In this document: positions 27,515-41,400 of the stretch, one piece after another
Numbering within the stretch: position 1 is the stretch's first letter
How the letters are laid out: every line of letters begins with the position of its first letter
Position numbers and translations under genes: made by a program
Notes under the pieces: model-generated
Databases searched by the model: none
What the model was told of the DNA's origin: nothing
The model's input: the letters and a program-made list of their open reading frames with translations, nothing else
Assembly (NCBI RefSeq): GCF_031143425.1
Contig: NC_090438.1
Span: 771,725,138-771,789,137 of the forward strand
Length of the DNA: 64,000 bases
From: Pleurodeles waltl
Lineage: Eukaryota > Chordata > Amphibia > Caudata > Salamandridae
Direction: 5' to 3'

Positions 27515-30500
27515 GTGCCAGATCCCTGTGGACCAACAAATACCACAAATACATGTTTCTCTGAGACGAGAGAGTCATGGATGTGTCCAGACTTTCTCCT
27601 TAAAAATGTGATCACCCCAAGGTATTTCCCATCTGCTCCTCAAAAGTTGTTTATGTTGTTTGGTGATGAAGTGAACAGGTTCATGCTTGTCAATAAATTT
27701 ACTAGTGGATTTGAAAAGTGTCTGTTCTCCGTTCATCATATCTGCTCCAATACCTGCTTTTCTCAATGCCTTGTGGGTTACCCTCTCTTTCTCAATTTCT
27801 TAATCATCTGGGATTTGGTCCACTGATATTCTTCCTCTTTAGTACAGTTTCTCTTAGCTTGAAGGAATTCACTATAAGGAGAAGGTCCTTCGGCCAGCCC
27901 CCCTCTGTTCTGGTTGCTCCCCACCAGTCTCCAGAGTCCTCCTCTGCTCTTCACCACCCCTGCTGAGAGCACTTTCACTGAGTGCCTTTCACTGCCCCTG
28001 GTCACTGCGTTCTTACTTGTGTCTCTATTTGTGATTTTCTCTCCGTACCCCCCTCTGCTCTTTTCCTCCGTGTTGCTCTATTCTCTTTTGCCATTGTCTC
28101 TCTGTTTTGTGGCTTTTTCCCTGCGCTCACTCTGCACTTTCCCTCCGTTTGTGCGTTATGCTCTTTTGCTGTTGTCTCCCTCTTTTGTGGCTTTTTCTCC
28201 AAGCCCATTCTGCTCTTTTCCTCTGTTGCTCTACCTTAGTGCTGGGTAGCAGTTTTTTCCTCTCTTGTACTTTTAACTTTGTTCTCGCTGCTCTCTCTCT
28301 GCATTGCTCCCACTACCTTCCTGCTCTTTTTTCCCACCCGCCACCAGCCTGCCCACGACCACCCAATGCCACTCCCACCCCCGTACCTACATAATGGCGG
28401 CTGCAGCACAACCCCATTGAGAAGGTCCTTGGGCCATCTGCCCCCTCGCCATTCGTCTTGTTCTTTAGTCAAAGGTTCTGCCTTTAAGTTAAAAAAACGC
28501 CCATCGCATTTCAGTCACCCGGACTTTGAACTCTTAGTCCCTTTTTAGTGTTTATACACAAAACAAAAGTGTGCTGTGCCATTCTGCTCGACATTGTACT
28601 AAGTGCTATTAACGCTCAAAAAGTAGTTAGAAATACCTTATCCAAATATATTCATCAAAGAAGAGCATGATTGTTGTACAAATCAGTATTACAAAATTTA
28701 CACATCCTAATTTTCCCACTGGGAATTTTCTATTGTGGATTACCATAACTATTAATTTGTATATTAATGTAAACATGTGATTCACGCGTGAGCACATGTC
28801 ATAATTAAAAGATATGTGAGTGATTATTGGTATTAGTACCCTATTGCTATTATGTATAAATATCAATCATTATGTGTACCTCATAATTCTACATCTTCCT
28901 CTTAATTGACCATGTGCTACAATTTATACATTTATTGAAACTCCTGTGGCTCACAGTTAACAATAACAACAGTTAACCTAATAGTTCTCTATCACCACGA
29001 TTTTGCAACTCCTTATTCTGGTATGTCCACCTATTTTATTTAATAGTAAAACATAACCTGGGAGGGGTGCAAATTATAGTTAGCTTAGTGCATGAGTCCT
29101 GCGGACACCCCTGGGCCCCAAGGACCACCATCTCCCTGCGGCAAGATAGTACAAAATAATAGTGGGTCCTGCTGACCCCCCAGGCCCTATGGACCACCTC
29201 CTCCCTGTGGCCAAATAGAAAGAAGCCATACATGGCCCTGGGGACAGCCACCCCCTTTGGGCAGGCTTCTGCTAGCTCCTGAGGTGCCCACCCTCGGGAT
29301 TCAGCTGTTTACCTTTGTATGGCAGAAGCTGACATCTTCAACCAAGCAAAAGCAAACACTCCACTTTCAGCAAGTGGGAGCTTTAAAAATGCTCCCTTTT
29401 ACTGAAAGTGGAGTTTTTTTTATCTCTTTGCCTGCTGCTACCTGTGCAGCCACCCTAAACATAAATTTAATGGTCCAAATGGTAGTGCAGCCCGGTCAGA
29501 GAATCAATGTTGTCAAAATTCCATCAGTTTGAAGTCAAGCGTAAAGTCTTTCCAGCATTATTTTCTAATAGTTTCATTTATTTATAATATCAAAACTTGA
29601 ATGTCGTAGCGTTCCACATGAAAGATCTTGAAGCAAAAGATACATTCTTGGTGGGACTTCCATTTTTCAATTAAAGCAGTCAGTCGAAATAGTAAGGTTA
29701 TGGAGTAAAGTCTTTTCTATTCGGTACGGCGTTTTAGTCCAGCACCATTTTGAAGTGAAAGTTATATTTAATGGTGCCTCTTTTAGGCTCCAAACCCCTT
29801 CCCCTGTGCATGGTGAGGTGTGTGGAGCTTAAAGGGGGTTGCCTGCAGGGCCTGGCCGTAGGCCAAGCCCTGTGGCCAATTCCTGTTTCGCACAGTCAAA
29901 GGCACTGCATGGCAGGGGTTTTGTGTGGGTATAAGTGGTTGTCCGCCCTCTGGACAACCACTGCTGCGTATGGCCAAAGGCCGTGCGCGTTGTGGTGTTC
30001 GGTGGTCATAGTGGGTTGGCTGCAGGGTTATAGGATTTTTTAACATCAAATACTTTTATTCTCCCACCTGATATTGTGTTTCAACCATCACTGTCTTGAT
30101 CACATGACCAGGGCAGCCATTACAAACACATCATATAGTAGTGTCACAATCTATGTTACAGTGGACAGTGAAAACACACTGATTAAAAAGTAATGCAAAG
30201 CAAGAAGTAAAAAAGAAAGGTGAAAAAAGGGAGATATCCCATTAGCAATTGATCAAACAAACCTCTGCCTTATAGCGCCACTAATAATGTGGAAATTGAA
30301 CATCATACAAAGTAATACTTCCATAGAATCCTTACAACCATGTACAGGCTCAAAATAGCCATTCTCAGATAAGGCTAGGTCATATTGCATATATCTGAAG
30401 TAGCAAATTTACACGTTACAATGTAATAAAACCTGATTACATTGTGTGTATCTGAAGTGGCAGTAAAACAGTACACTAATATCGATTTGTTGAGATGGAT

Positions 30501-31178
30501 CAAATGTCATCTTGTCTAAAGCAAAGTGTATCCATGAGTAATCCAAAACTACAGAAAAAAGGAAAGAATGGGTGTGGGGCAGAGGTTCAAATTTCAGTTC
30601 GATAGCATACCAATTAAACAAATAAAGATGGAAAATTAAGAATCAAACTCTAATAACATAGATAAATACATGAATAAATCATAATCAGATCCGGAACTGT
30701 TCAATTTCACAGAATTACTCAGGGTGCACATACAGCTCTTCATCCATAAACATCAAAGAACCCATCTCCGTAGTCAACTTTGATTCCTTTCTCTGGAGTG
30801 TCATCACTCTACCCCCCCTTGGGTTTTTAGGTATTCATTCAATAGCACCAAAGTTTGCTTGCTTCCAATTCCCCTCGTGTAAAATTAAAGTGCTTTGCTG
30901 TGCTATATCTGTGATCATTGATGGTTATAGCACACCAATGTCCTAGGATCCGTTTTTTCACAGTGAAGATGGTGAATCCTATATACCATTTCTTACAATG
31001 TCAGATAATACCATTTACTACAAAATCTATTTTGCAGGTGAACAGCTTAGTTATTTTCCACCTTTTACGTCCATGATTTAGGGTAATCTCCTGTATATAT
31101 ACTGGCTATAGTTACATGCTTGACATTGGCCGTAGCATCTAAAGCCAGATCCTTGCGGTAGCCAAGTCCCTGATTTGG
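27515..31178. repeat. Array unit 8 (C/A mosaic with 84-bp deletion)
   Basis: 3,664 bp. The left part has the subtype C marks. From about 28680 it changes to bases typical of units 1 and 4 (ATCAGTATTACAAAA, the palindrome-bearing hinge class). A deletion of about 84 bp joins TTTTCCCACT to GGGAATTTTC at about 28721. The deletion makes a 79-codon minus-strand frame appear here only, which I regard as chance. Confidence 0.94.
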
Positions 31179-34100
31179 GTGCCAGATCCCTGTGGACCAA
31201 CAAATACCACAAATACATGTTTCTCTGAGACGAGAGAGTCATGGATGTGTCCAGACACTCTCCTTAAAAATGTGATCACCCCAAGGTATTTTCCATCTGC
31301 TCCTCAAAAGTTGTTTATGTTGTTTGGTGATGAAGTGAACAGGTTCATGCTTGTCACTAAATTTACTAGTGGATTTGAAAAGTGTCTGTTCTCCGTTCAT
31401 CATATCTGCACCAAATACCTGCTTTTCTCAATGCCTTGTGGGTTACCCTCTCTTTCTCAATTTCTTAATCATCTGGGATTTGGTCCACTGATATTGTTCT
31501 TCTTTAGTACAGTTTCTCTTAGCTTGAAGGAATTCACTATAAGGAGAAGGTCCTTCGGCCAGCCCCCCTCTGTTCTGGTTGCTCCCCACCAGTCTCCAGA
31601 GTCCTCCTCTGCTCTTCACCACCCCTGCTGAGAGCACTTTCACTGAGTGCCTTTCACTGCCCCTGGTCACTGCGTTCTTACTTGTGTCTCTGTTTGTGAT
31701 TTTCTCTCCGTACCCACCTCTGCTCTTTTCCTCCGTGTTGCTCTGTGCTCTTTTGCCGTTGTCCCTCTGTTTTGTGGCTTTTTCACCTGCGCTCACTCTG
31801 CACTTTCCCTCCGTGTTTGCATTGTGCTCTTTTGCTGTTGTCTCCCTCTTTTGTGGCTTTTTCTCCAAGCCCATTCTGCTCTTTTCCTCTGTTGCTCTAC
31901 CTTAGTGCTGGGTAGCAGTTTTTTCCTCTCTTGTACTTTTATCTTTGTTCTCGCTGCTCTCTCTCTGCATTGCTCCCACTAACTTCCTGCTCTTTTTTCC
32001 CACCCGCCACCAGCCCACCCACGACCACCCAATGCCACTCCCACCCCCGGACCTACTTAATGGTGGCTGCAGCACAACCCCATTGAGAAGGTCCTTGGGC
32101 CATCTGCCCCCTCGCCATTCGTCTTGTTCTTTAGTCAAAGGTTCTGCCTTTAAGTTAAAAAAACGACCTTTGCATTTTAGTCATCCGAACCTTGAACTCT
32201 TAGTCCCTTTTTAGTGTTTATACACAAAACAAAAGTGTGCTGTGCCATTCTGCTCGACATTGTACTAAATGCTATTAACGCTCAAAAAGTAGTTAGAAAT
32301 ACCTTATCCAAATATATTCATCAAAGAAGAGCATGATTGTTGTACAAATCAGTATGACAAAATTTACACATCCTAATTTTCCCACTGTGTCTCTTTGCAA
32401 TACATATACTTTTTCTCATTGCATTGTGGTATTTGTAGTCTATTTTCTATTGATATACTAACGACAAGGGAATTTTCTATTGTGGATTACCATAACTATT
32501 AATTTGTATATTAATGTAAACATGTGATTCACGCATGAGCACATGTCATAATTAAAAGATATATGATTGATTATTGGTGTTAGTACCCTATTACTATTAT
32601 GTATAAATATCAATCATTATGTGTACCTCATAATTCTACGTCTTCCTCTTAATTGACCATGTGCTACAATTTATACATTTATTGAAACTCCTGTGCCTCA
32701 CAGTTAACAATAACAACAGTTAACCTAATAGTTCTCTATCACCACGATTTTGCAATTCCTTATTCTGGTATGTCCACCTATTTTATTTAATAGTAAAACA
32801 TAACCTGGCAGGGGCGCAAATTATAGTTACCTTAGCGCATGTGTCCTGCGGACACCCCTGGCCCCCAAGGACCACCATCTCCCTGCGGCAAGATAGTACA
32901 AAATAATGGTGGGTCCTGCAGACTCCCCCATGCCCTATGGACCACCTCCTCCCTGTGGCCAAATCGAAAAAAGCCATACATGGCCATGGGGACAGCCACT
33001 CCCTTAGGGCAGGATCCTGCTACCTCCTGAGGTGCCCACCCTCGGGAGGCAGCTGTTTCCCTTTGTATGGCAGAAGGTGACATCTTCCACCAAGCAAAAG
33101 CAAAAACTCCACTTTCAGCAAGTGGGAGCTTTAAAAATGCTCCCTTTAACTGAAAGTGGAGTTTTTTTTATCTCTTTGCCTGCTGCTACCTGTGCACCCC
33201 CCCTAAACATAAATTTAATGGTCCAAATGGTAGTGTAGCCCGGTCAGAGAATCAATGTTGTCAAAATTCCATCAGTTTGAAGTCAAGCGTAAAGTCTTTC
33301 CAGCATTATTTTCGAATAGGTTTCATTTATTTATAATATCAAAACTTGAATGTCGTAGCGTTCCACATGAAAGATCTTGAAGCAAAAGATACATTCTTGG
33401 TGGGACTTCCATTTTTCAATTAAAGCAGTCAGTCGAAATAGTAAGGTTATGGAGTAAAGTATTTTCTATTCAGTACGGGGTTTTAGTCCAGCACCATTTT
33501 GAAGTGAAAGTTATATTTAATGGTGCCTCTTTTAGGCTCCAAACCCCTTCCCCTGTGCATGGTGAGGTGTGTGGAGCTTAAAGGGCGTTGCCTGCAGGGC
33601 CTGGCCGTAGGCCAAGCCCTGTGGCCAATTCCTGTTTCGCACAGTCAAAGGCACTGCATGGCAGGGGTTTTGTGTGGGTATAAGTGGTTGTCCGCCCTCT
33701 GGACAACCACTGCTGCGTATGGCCAAAGGCCGTGCGCGTTGTGGTGTTCGGTGGTCATAGGGGGTTGGCTGCAGGGTTATAGGTTTTTTTAACATCAAAT
33801 ACTTTTATTCTCCCACCTGATATTGTGTTTCAACCATCACTGTCTTGATCACATGACCAGGGCAGCCATTACAAACACATCATATAGTAGTGTCACAATC
33901 TATGTTACAGTGGACAGTGAAAACACACTGATTAAAAAGTAATGCAAAGCAAGAAGTAAAAAAGAAAGGTGAAAAAAGGGAGGTATCCCATTAGCAATTG
34001 ATCAAACAAACCTCTGCCTTATAGCGCCACTAATAATGTGGAAATTGAACATCATACAAAGTAATACTTCCATAGAATCCTTACAACCATGTACAGGCTC

Positions 34101-34926
34101 AAAATAGCCATTCTCAGATAAGGCTAGGTCATATTGCATATATCTGAAGTAGCAAATTTACACGTTACAATGTAATAAAACCTGATTACATTGTGTGTAT
34201 CTGAAGTGGCAGTAAAACAGTACACTAATATCGATTCGTTGAGATGGATCAAATGTCATCTTGTCTAAAGCAAGGTGTATCCATGAGTAATCCAAAACTA
34301 CAGAAAAAAGGAAAGAAAGGGTGTGGGGCAGAGATTCAAATTTCAGTTAGATAGCATACCAATTAAACAAATAAAGATGGAAAATTAAGAATCAAACTCT
34401 AATAACATAGATAAATACATGAATATATCATAATCAGATCCGGAACTGTTCAATTTCTCAGAATTACTCAGGGTGCACATACAGCTCTTCATCCATAAAC
34501 ATCAAAGAACCCATCTCCATAGTCAACTTTGATTCCTTTCTCTGGAGTGTCATCACTCTACCCCCCTTGGGTTTTTAGGTATTCATTCAATGGCACCAAA
34601 GTTTGCTTGCTTCCAATTCCCCTCGTGTAAAATTAAAGTGCTTTGCTGTGCTATATCTGTGATCATTGATGGTTATAGCACACCAATGTCCTAGGATCCG
34701 TTTTTTCACAGTGAAGATGGTGAATCCTATATACCTTTTCTTACAATGTCAGATAATACCATTTACTACAAAATCTGTTTTGCAGGTGAACAGCTTAGTT
34801 ATTTTCCACCTTTTACGTCCATGATTTAGGGTAATCTCCTGTATATATACTGGCTATAGTTACATGCTTGACATTGGCCGTAGCATCTAAAGCCAGATCC
34901 TTGCGGTAGCCAAGTCCCTGATTTGG
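31179..34926. repeat. Array unit 9 (subtype D)
   Basis: Full unit of 3,748 bp. Subtype D is marked by CCAGACACTCTCC at about 31251 and TGATATTGTTCTTC at about 31488. An extra base near 31412 (CACCAAATACC) fuses two short frames into one of 150 codons. I read this as an accident, because no other copy has it. Confidence 0.94.
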
Positions 34927-37900
34927 GTGCCAGATCCCTGTGGACCAACAAATACCACAAATACATGTTTCTCTGAGACGAGAGAGTCATGGATGTGTCC
35001 AGACACTCTCCTTAAAAATGTGATCACCCCAAGGTATTTCCCATCTGCTCCTCAAAAGTTGTTTATGTTGTTTGGTGATGAAGTGAACAGGTTCATGCTT
35101 GTCACTAAATTTACTAGTGGATTTGAAAAGTGTCTGTTCTCCGTTCATCATATCTGCTCCAATACCTGCTTTTCTCAATGCCTTGTGGGTTACCCTCTCT
35201 TTCTCAATTTCTTAATCATCTGGGATTTGGTCCACTGATATTGTTCTTCTTTAGTACAGTTTCTCTTAGCTTGAAGGAATTCACTATAAGGAGAAGGTCC
35301 TTCGGCCAGCCCCCCTCTGTTCTGGTTGCTCCCCACCAGTCTCCAGAGTCCTCCTCTGCTCTTCACCACCCCTGCTGAGAGCACTTTCACTGAGTGCCTT
35401 TCACTGCCCCTGGTCACTGCGTTCTTACTTGTGTCTCTGTTTGTGATTTTCTCTCCGTACCCCCCTCTGCTCTTTTCCTCCGTGTTACTCTGTGCTCTTT
35501 TGCCGTTGTCCCTCTGTTTTGTGGCTTTTTCCCTGCGCTCACTCTGCACTTTCCCTCCGTGTTTGCATTGTGCTCTTTTGCTGTTGTCTCCCTCTTTTGT
35601 GGCTTTTTCTCCAAGCCCATTCTGCTCTTTTCCTCTGTTGCTCTACCTTAGTGCTGGGTAGCATTTTTTTCCTCTCTTGTACTTTTATCTTTGTTCTCGC
35701 TGCTCTCTCTCTGCATTGCTCCCACTAACTTCCTGCTCTTGCATTTTAGTCATCCGGACCTTGAACTCTTAGTCCCTTTTTAGTGTTTATACACAAAACA
35801 AAAGTGTGCTGTGCCATTCTGCTCGACATTGTACTAAATGCTATTAACGCTCAAAAAGTAGTTAGAAATACCTTTTCCAAATATATTCATCAAAGAAGAG
35901 CATGATTGTTGTACAAATCAGTATGACAAAATTTACACATCCTAATTTTCCCACTGTGTCTATTTGCAATACATATACTTTTTCTCATTGCATTGTGGTA
36001 TTTGTAGTCTATTTTCTATTGATATACTAACGACAAGGGAATTTTCTATTGTGGATTACCATAACTATTAATTTGTATATTAATGTAAACATGTGATTCA
36101 CGTGTGAGCACTTGTCATAATTAAAAGATATATGATTGATTATTGGTTTTAGTACCCTATTACTATTATGTATAAATATCAATCATTATGTGTACCTCAT
36201 AATTCTACGTCTTCCTCTTAATTGACCATGTGCTACAATTTATACATTTATTGAAACTCCTGTGCCTCACAGTTAACAATAACAACAGTTAACCTAATAG
36301 TTCTCTATCACCACGATTTTGCAATTCCTTATTCTGGTATGTCCACCTATTTTATTTAATAGTAAAACATAACCTGGCAGGGGCGCAAATTATAGTTACC
36401 TTAGCGCATGTGTCCTGTGGACACCCCTGGCCCCCAAGGACCACCATCTCCCTGCGGCAAGATAGTACAAAATAATAGTGGGTCCTGCAGACCCCCCCAT
36501 GCCCTATGGACCACCTCCTCCCTGTGGCCAAATCGAAAGAAGCCATACATGGCCATGGGGACAGCCACTCCCTTAGGGCAGGATCCTGCTACCTCCTGAG
36601 GTGCCCACCCTCGGGAGGCAGCTGTTTCCCTTTGTATGGCAGAAGCTGACATCTTCCACCAAGCAAAAGCAAACACTCCACTTTCAGCAAGTGGGAGATT
36701 TAAAAATGCTCCCTTTTACTGAAAGTGGAGTTTTTTTTGTTATCTCTTTGCCTGCTGCTACCTGTGCAGCCCCCCTAAACATATATTTAATGGTCCAAAT
36801 GGAAGTGTGCCCACTCAGAGAATCAATGTTGTCAAAATTCCATCAGTTTGAAGTCAAGCGTAAAGTCTTTCCAGCATTATTTTCGAATAGGTTTCATTTA
36901 TTTATAATATCAAAACTTGAATGTCGTAACGTTCCACATGAAAGTTCTTGAAGCAAAAGTTACATTCTTGGTGGGACTTCCATTTTTCAATTAATGCAGT
37001 CAGTCAAAATAGTAAGGTTATGGAGTAAAGTCTTTTCTATTCGGTGCGGCGTTTTAGTCCAGCGCCATTTTGAAGTGAAAGTTATGTTTAATGGTGCCTC
37101 TTTTAGGCTCCAAACCCCTTCCCCTGTGCATGGTGAGGTGTGTGGAGCTTAAAGGGGGTTACCTGCAGGGCCTGGCCATAGGCCAAGCCCTGTGGCCAAT
37201 TCCTGTTTCGCACAGTCAAAGGCACTGCATGGCAGGGGTTTTGTGTGGGTATAAGTGGTTGTCCGCCCTCTGGACAACCACTGCTGCGTATGGCCAAAGG
37301 CCGTGCGCGTTGTGGTGTTCGGTGGTCATAGGGGGTTGGCTGCAGGGTTATAGGTTTTTTTAACATCAAATACTTTTATTCTCCCACCTGATATTGTGTT
37401 TCAACCATCACTGTCTTGATCACATGACCAGGGCAGCCATTACAAACACATCATATAGTAGTGTCACAATCTATGTTACAGTGGACAGTGAAAACACACT
37501 GATTAAAAAGTAATGCAAAGCAAGAAGTAAAAAAGAAAGGTGAAAAAAGGGAGGTATCCCATTAGCAATTGATCAAACAAACCTCTGCCTTATAGCGCCA
37601 CTAATAATGTGGAAATTGAACATCATACAAAGTAATACTTCCATAGAATCCTTACAACCATGTACAGGCTCAAAATAGCCATTCTCAGATAAGGCTAGGT
37701 CATATTGCATATATCTGAAGTAGCAAATTTACACATTACAATGTAATAAAACCTGATTACATTGTGTGTATCTGAAGTGGCAGTAAAACAGTACACTAAT
37801 ATCGATTCGTTGAGATGGATCAAATGTCATCTTGTCTAAAGCAAAGTGTATCCATGAGTAATCCAAAACTACAGAAAAAAGGAAAGAAAGGGTGTGGGGC

Positions 37901-38498
37901 AGAGATTCAAATTTCAGTTAGATAGCAAAGCAATTAAACAAATAAAGATGGAAAATTAAGAATCAAACTCTAATAACATAGATAAATACATGAATATATC
38001 ATAATCAGATCCGGAACTGTTCAATTTCACAGAATTACTCAGGGTGCACATACAGCTCTTCATCCATAAACATCAAAGAACCCATCTCCATAGTCAACTT
38101 TGATTCCTTTCTCTGGAGTGTCATCACTCTACCCCCCCTTGGGTTTTTAGGTATTCATTCAATGGCACCAAAGTTTGCTTGCTTCCAATTCCCCTCGTGT
38201 AAAATTAAAGTGCTTTGCTGTGCTATATCTGTGATCATTGATGGTTATAGCACACCAATGTCCTAGGATCCGTTTTTTCACAGTGAAGATGGTGAATCCT
38301 ATATACCATTTCTTACAATGTCAGATAATACCATTTACTACAAAATCTGTTTTGCAGGTGAACAGCTTAGTTATTTTCCACCTTTTACGTCCATGATTTA
38401 GGGTAATCTCCTGTATATATACTGGCTATAGTTACATGCTTGACATTGGCCGTAGCATCTAAAGCCAGATCCTTGCGGTAGCCAAGTCCCTGATTTGG
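34927..38498. repeat. Array unit 10 (subtype D with about 175-bp deletion)
   Basis: 3,572 bp. The sequence jumps at 35740/35741 from TTCCTGCTCTT to GCATTTTAGTC and loses the segment that in unit 9 runs from about 31995 to 32170. The breakpoints share only a short CTT/TT match, as expected of end joining. Confidence 0.94.
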
Positions 38499-41400
38499 GT
38501 GCCAGATTCCTGTGGACCAACAAATACCACAAATACATGTTTCTCTGAGACGAGAGAGTCATGGATGTGTCCAGACACTCTCTTTAAAAATATGATCACC
38601 CCAAGGTATTTCCCATCTGCTCCTCAAAAGTTGTTTATGTTGTTTGGTGATGAAGTGAACAGGTTCATGCTTGTCACTAAATTTACTAGTGGATTTGAAA
38701 AGTGTCTGTTCTCCGTTCATCATATCTGCTCCAATACCTGCTTTTCTCAATGCCTTGTGGGTTACCCTCTCTTTCTCAATTTCTTAATCATCTGGGATTT
38801 GGTCCACTGATATTGTTCTTCTTTAGTACAGTTTCTCTTAGCTTGAAGGAATTCACTATAAGGAGAAGGTCCTTCGGCCAGCCCCCCTCTGTTCTGGTTG
38901 CTCCCCACCAGTCTCCAGAGTCCTCCTCTGCTCTTCACCACCCCTGCTGAGAGCACTTTCACTGAGTGCCTTTCACTGCCCCTGGTCACTGCGTTCTTAC
39001 TTGTGTCTCTGTTTGTGATTTTCTCTCCGTACCCCCCTCTGCTCTTTTCCTCCGTGTTGCTCTGTGCTCTTTTGCCGTTGTCCCTCTGTTTTGTGGCTTT
39101 TTCCCTGCGCTCACTCTGCACTTTCCCTCCGTGTTTGCATTGTGCTCTTTTGCTGTTGTCTCCCTCTTTTGTGGCTTTTTCTCCAAGCCCATTCTGCTCT
39201 TTTCCTCTGTTGCTCTACCTTAGTGCTGGGTAGCAGTTTTTTCCTCTCTTGTACTTTTATCTTTGTTCTCGCTGCTCTCTCTCTGCATTGCTCCCACTAA
39301 CTTCCTGCTCTTTTTTCCCACCCGCCACCAGCCCACCCACGACCACCCAATGCCACTCCCACCCCCGGACCTACTTAATGGCGGCTGCAGCAAAACCCCA
39401 TTGAGAAGGTCCTTGGGCCATCTGCCCCCTCGCCATTCGTCTTGTTCTTTAGTCAAAGGTTCTGCCTTTAAGTTAAAAAAACGCCATTTGCATTTTAGTC
39501 ATCCGGACCTTGAACTCTTAGTCCCTTTTTAGTGTTTATACACAAAACAAAAGTGTGCTGTGCCATTCTGCTCGACATTGTACTAAATGCTATTAACGCT
39601 CAAAAAGTAGTTAGAAATACCTTATCCAAATATATTCATCAAAGAAGAGCATGATTGTTGTACAAATCAGTATGACAAAATTTACACATCCTAATTTTCC
39701 CACTGTGTCTATTTGCAATACATATACTTTTTCTCATTGCATTGTGGTATTTGTAGTCTATTTTCTATTGATATACTAACGACAGGGGAATTTTCTATTG
39801 TGGATTACCATAACTATTAATTTGTATATTAATGTAAACATGTGATTCACGCGTGAGCACATGTCATAATTAAAAGATATATGATTGATTATTGGTTTTA
39901 GTACCCTATTACTATTATGTATAAATATCAATCATTATGTGTACCTCATAATTCTACGTCTTCCTCTTAATTGACCATGTGCTACAATTTATACATTTAT
40001 TGAAACTCCTGTGCCTCACAGTTAACAATAACAACAGTTAACCTAATAGTTCCCTATCACCACGATTTTGCAATTCCTTATTCTGGTATGTCCACCTATT
40101 TTATTTAATAGTAAAACATAACCTGGCAGGGGCGCAAATTATAGTTACCTTAGCGCATGTGTCCTGCGGACACCCCTGGCCCCCAAGGACCACCATCTCC
40201 CTGCGGCAAGATAGTACAAAATAATAGTGGGTCCTGCAGACCCCCCCATGCCCTATGGACCACCTCCTCCCTGTGGCCAAATCGAAAGAAGCCATACATG
40301 GCCATGGGGACAGCCACTCCCTTAGGGCAGGATCCTGCTATCTCCTGAGGTGCCCACCCTCGGGAGGCAGCTGTTTCCCTTTGTATGGCAGAAGCTGACA
40401 TCTTCCACCAAGCAAAAGCAAACACTCCACTTTCAGCAAGTGGGAGATTTAAAAATGCTCCCTTTTACTGAAAGTGGAGGTTTTTTTGTTATCTCTTTGC
40501 CTGCTGCTACCTGTGCAGCCCCCCTAAACATATATTTAATGGTCCAAATGGAAGTGTAGCCCACTCAGAGAATCAATGTTGTCAAAATTCCATCAGTTTG
40601 AAGTCAAGCGTAAAGTCTTTCCAGCATTATTTTCGAATAGGTTTCATTTATTTATAATATCAAAACTTGAATGTCGTAGCGTTCCACATGAAAGTTCTTG
40701 AAGCAAAAGTTACATTCTTGGTGGGACTTCCATTTTTCAATTAATGCAGTCAGTCAAAATAGTAAGGTTATGGAGTAAAGTATTTTCTATTCGGTGCGGC
40801 GTTTTAGTCCAGCGCCATTTTGAAGTGAAAGTTATGTTTAATGGTGCCTCTTTTAGGCTCCAAACCCCTTCCCCTGTGCATAGTGCAGTGTGTGGAGCTT
40901 AAAGGGGGTTGACTGCAGGGCCTGGCCATAGGCCAAGCACTGTGGCCAATTCCTGCTTCGCAGTGTCAAAGGCTCTGCATGGCAGGGGTTTTGTGTGGGT
41001 ATAAGTGGTTGTCCGCCCTGTGGACAAACTCCGCTGCGTATGGCCAAAGGCTGTGCGCGTTGTGGGGTTCGGTGGTCATACGGGGTTGGCTGCAGGGTTA
41101 TAGTTTTTTTTAACATCAAGGCCCATATTTATACTTTTTGACGCTAAACTGCGCTAACTCAGTTTAGCGTCAAAAAATTTAGCGCCGTCTAAAGCCATTC
41201 TGAAGCGCCATGCGGGCGCCGTATTTATGGAATGGCGTTAGCCGGCGCTAGCAGACCGACGCTGCCTGGTGTGCGTGGAAAAAAACCACGTAGACCAGGC
41301 AGCGCCGGCGTAGGGGGAAAATGGCGTTAGGGCGTCTTAAAATGGGGCAAGTCAGGTTGAGGCAAAAAAATCGCCTCAACCCAATTTGCGCCATTATTTT

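Noticed and set aside
31179..31631. 150-codon frame in unit 9 as a longer gene version
   Set aside because: It is created by one extra base near 31412 that no other unit has.
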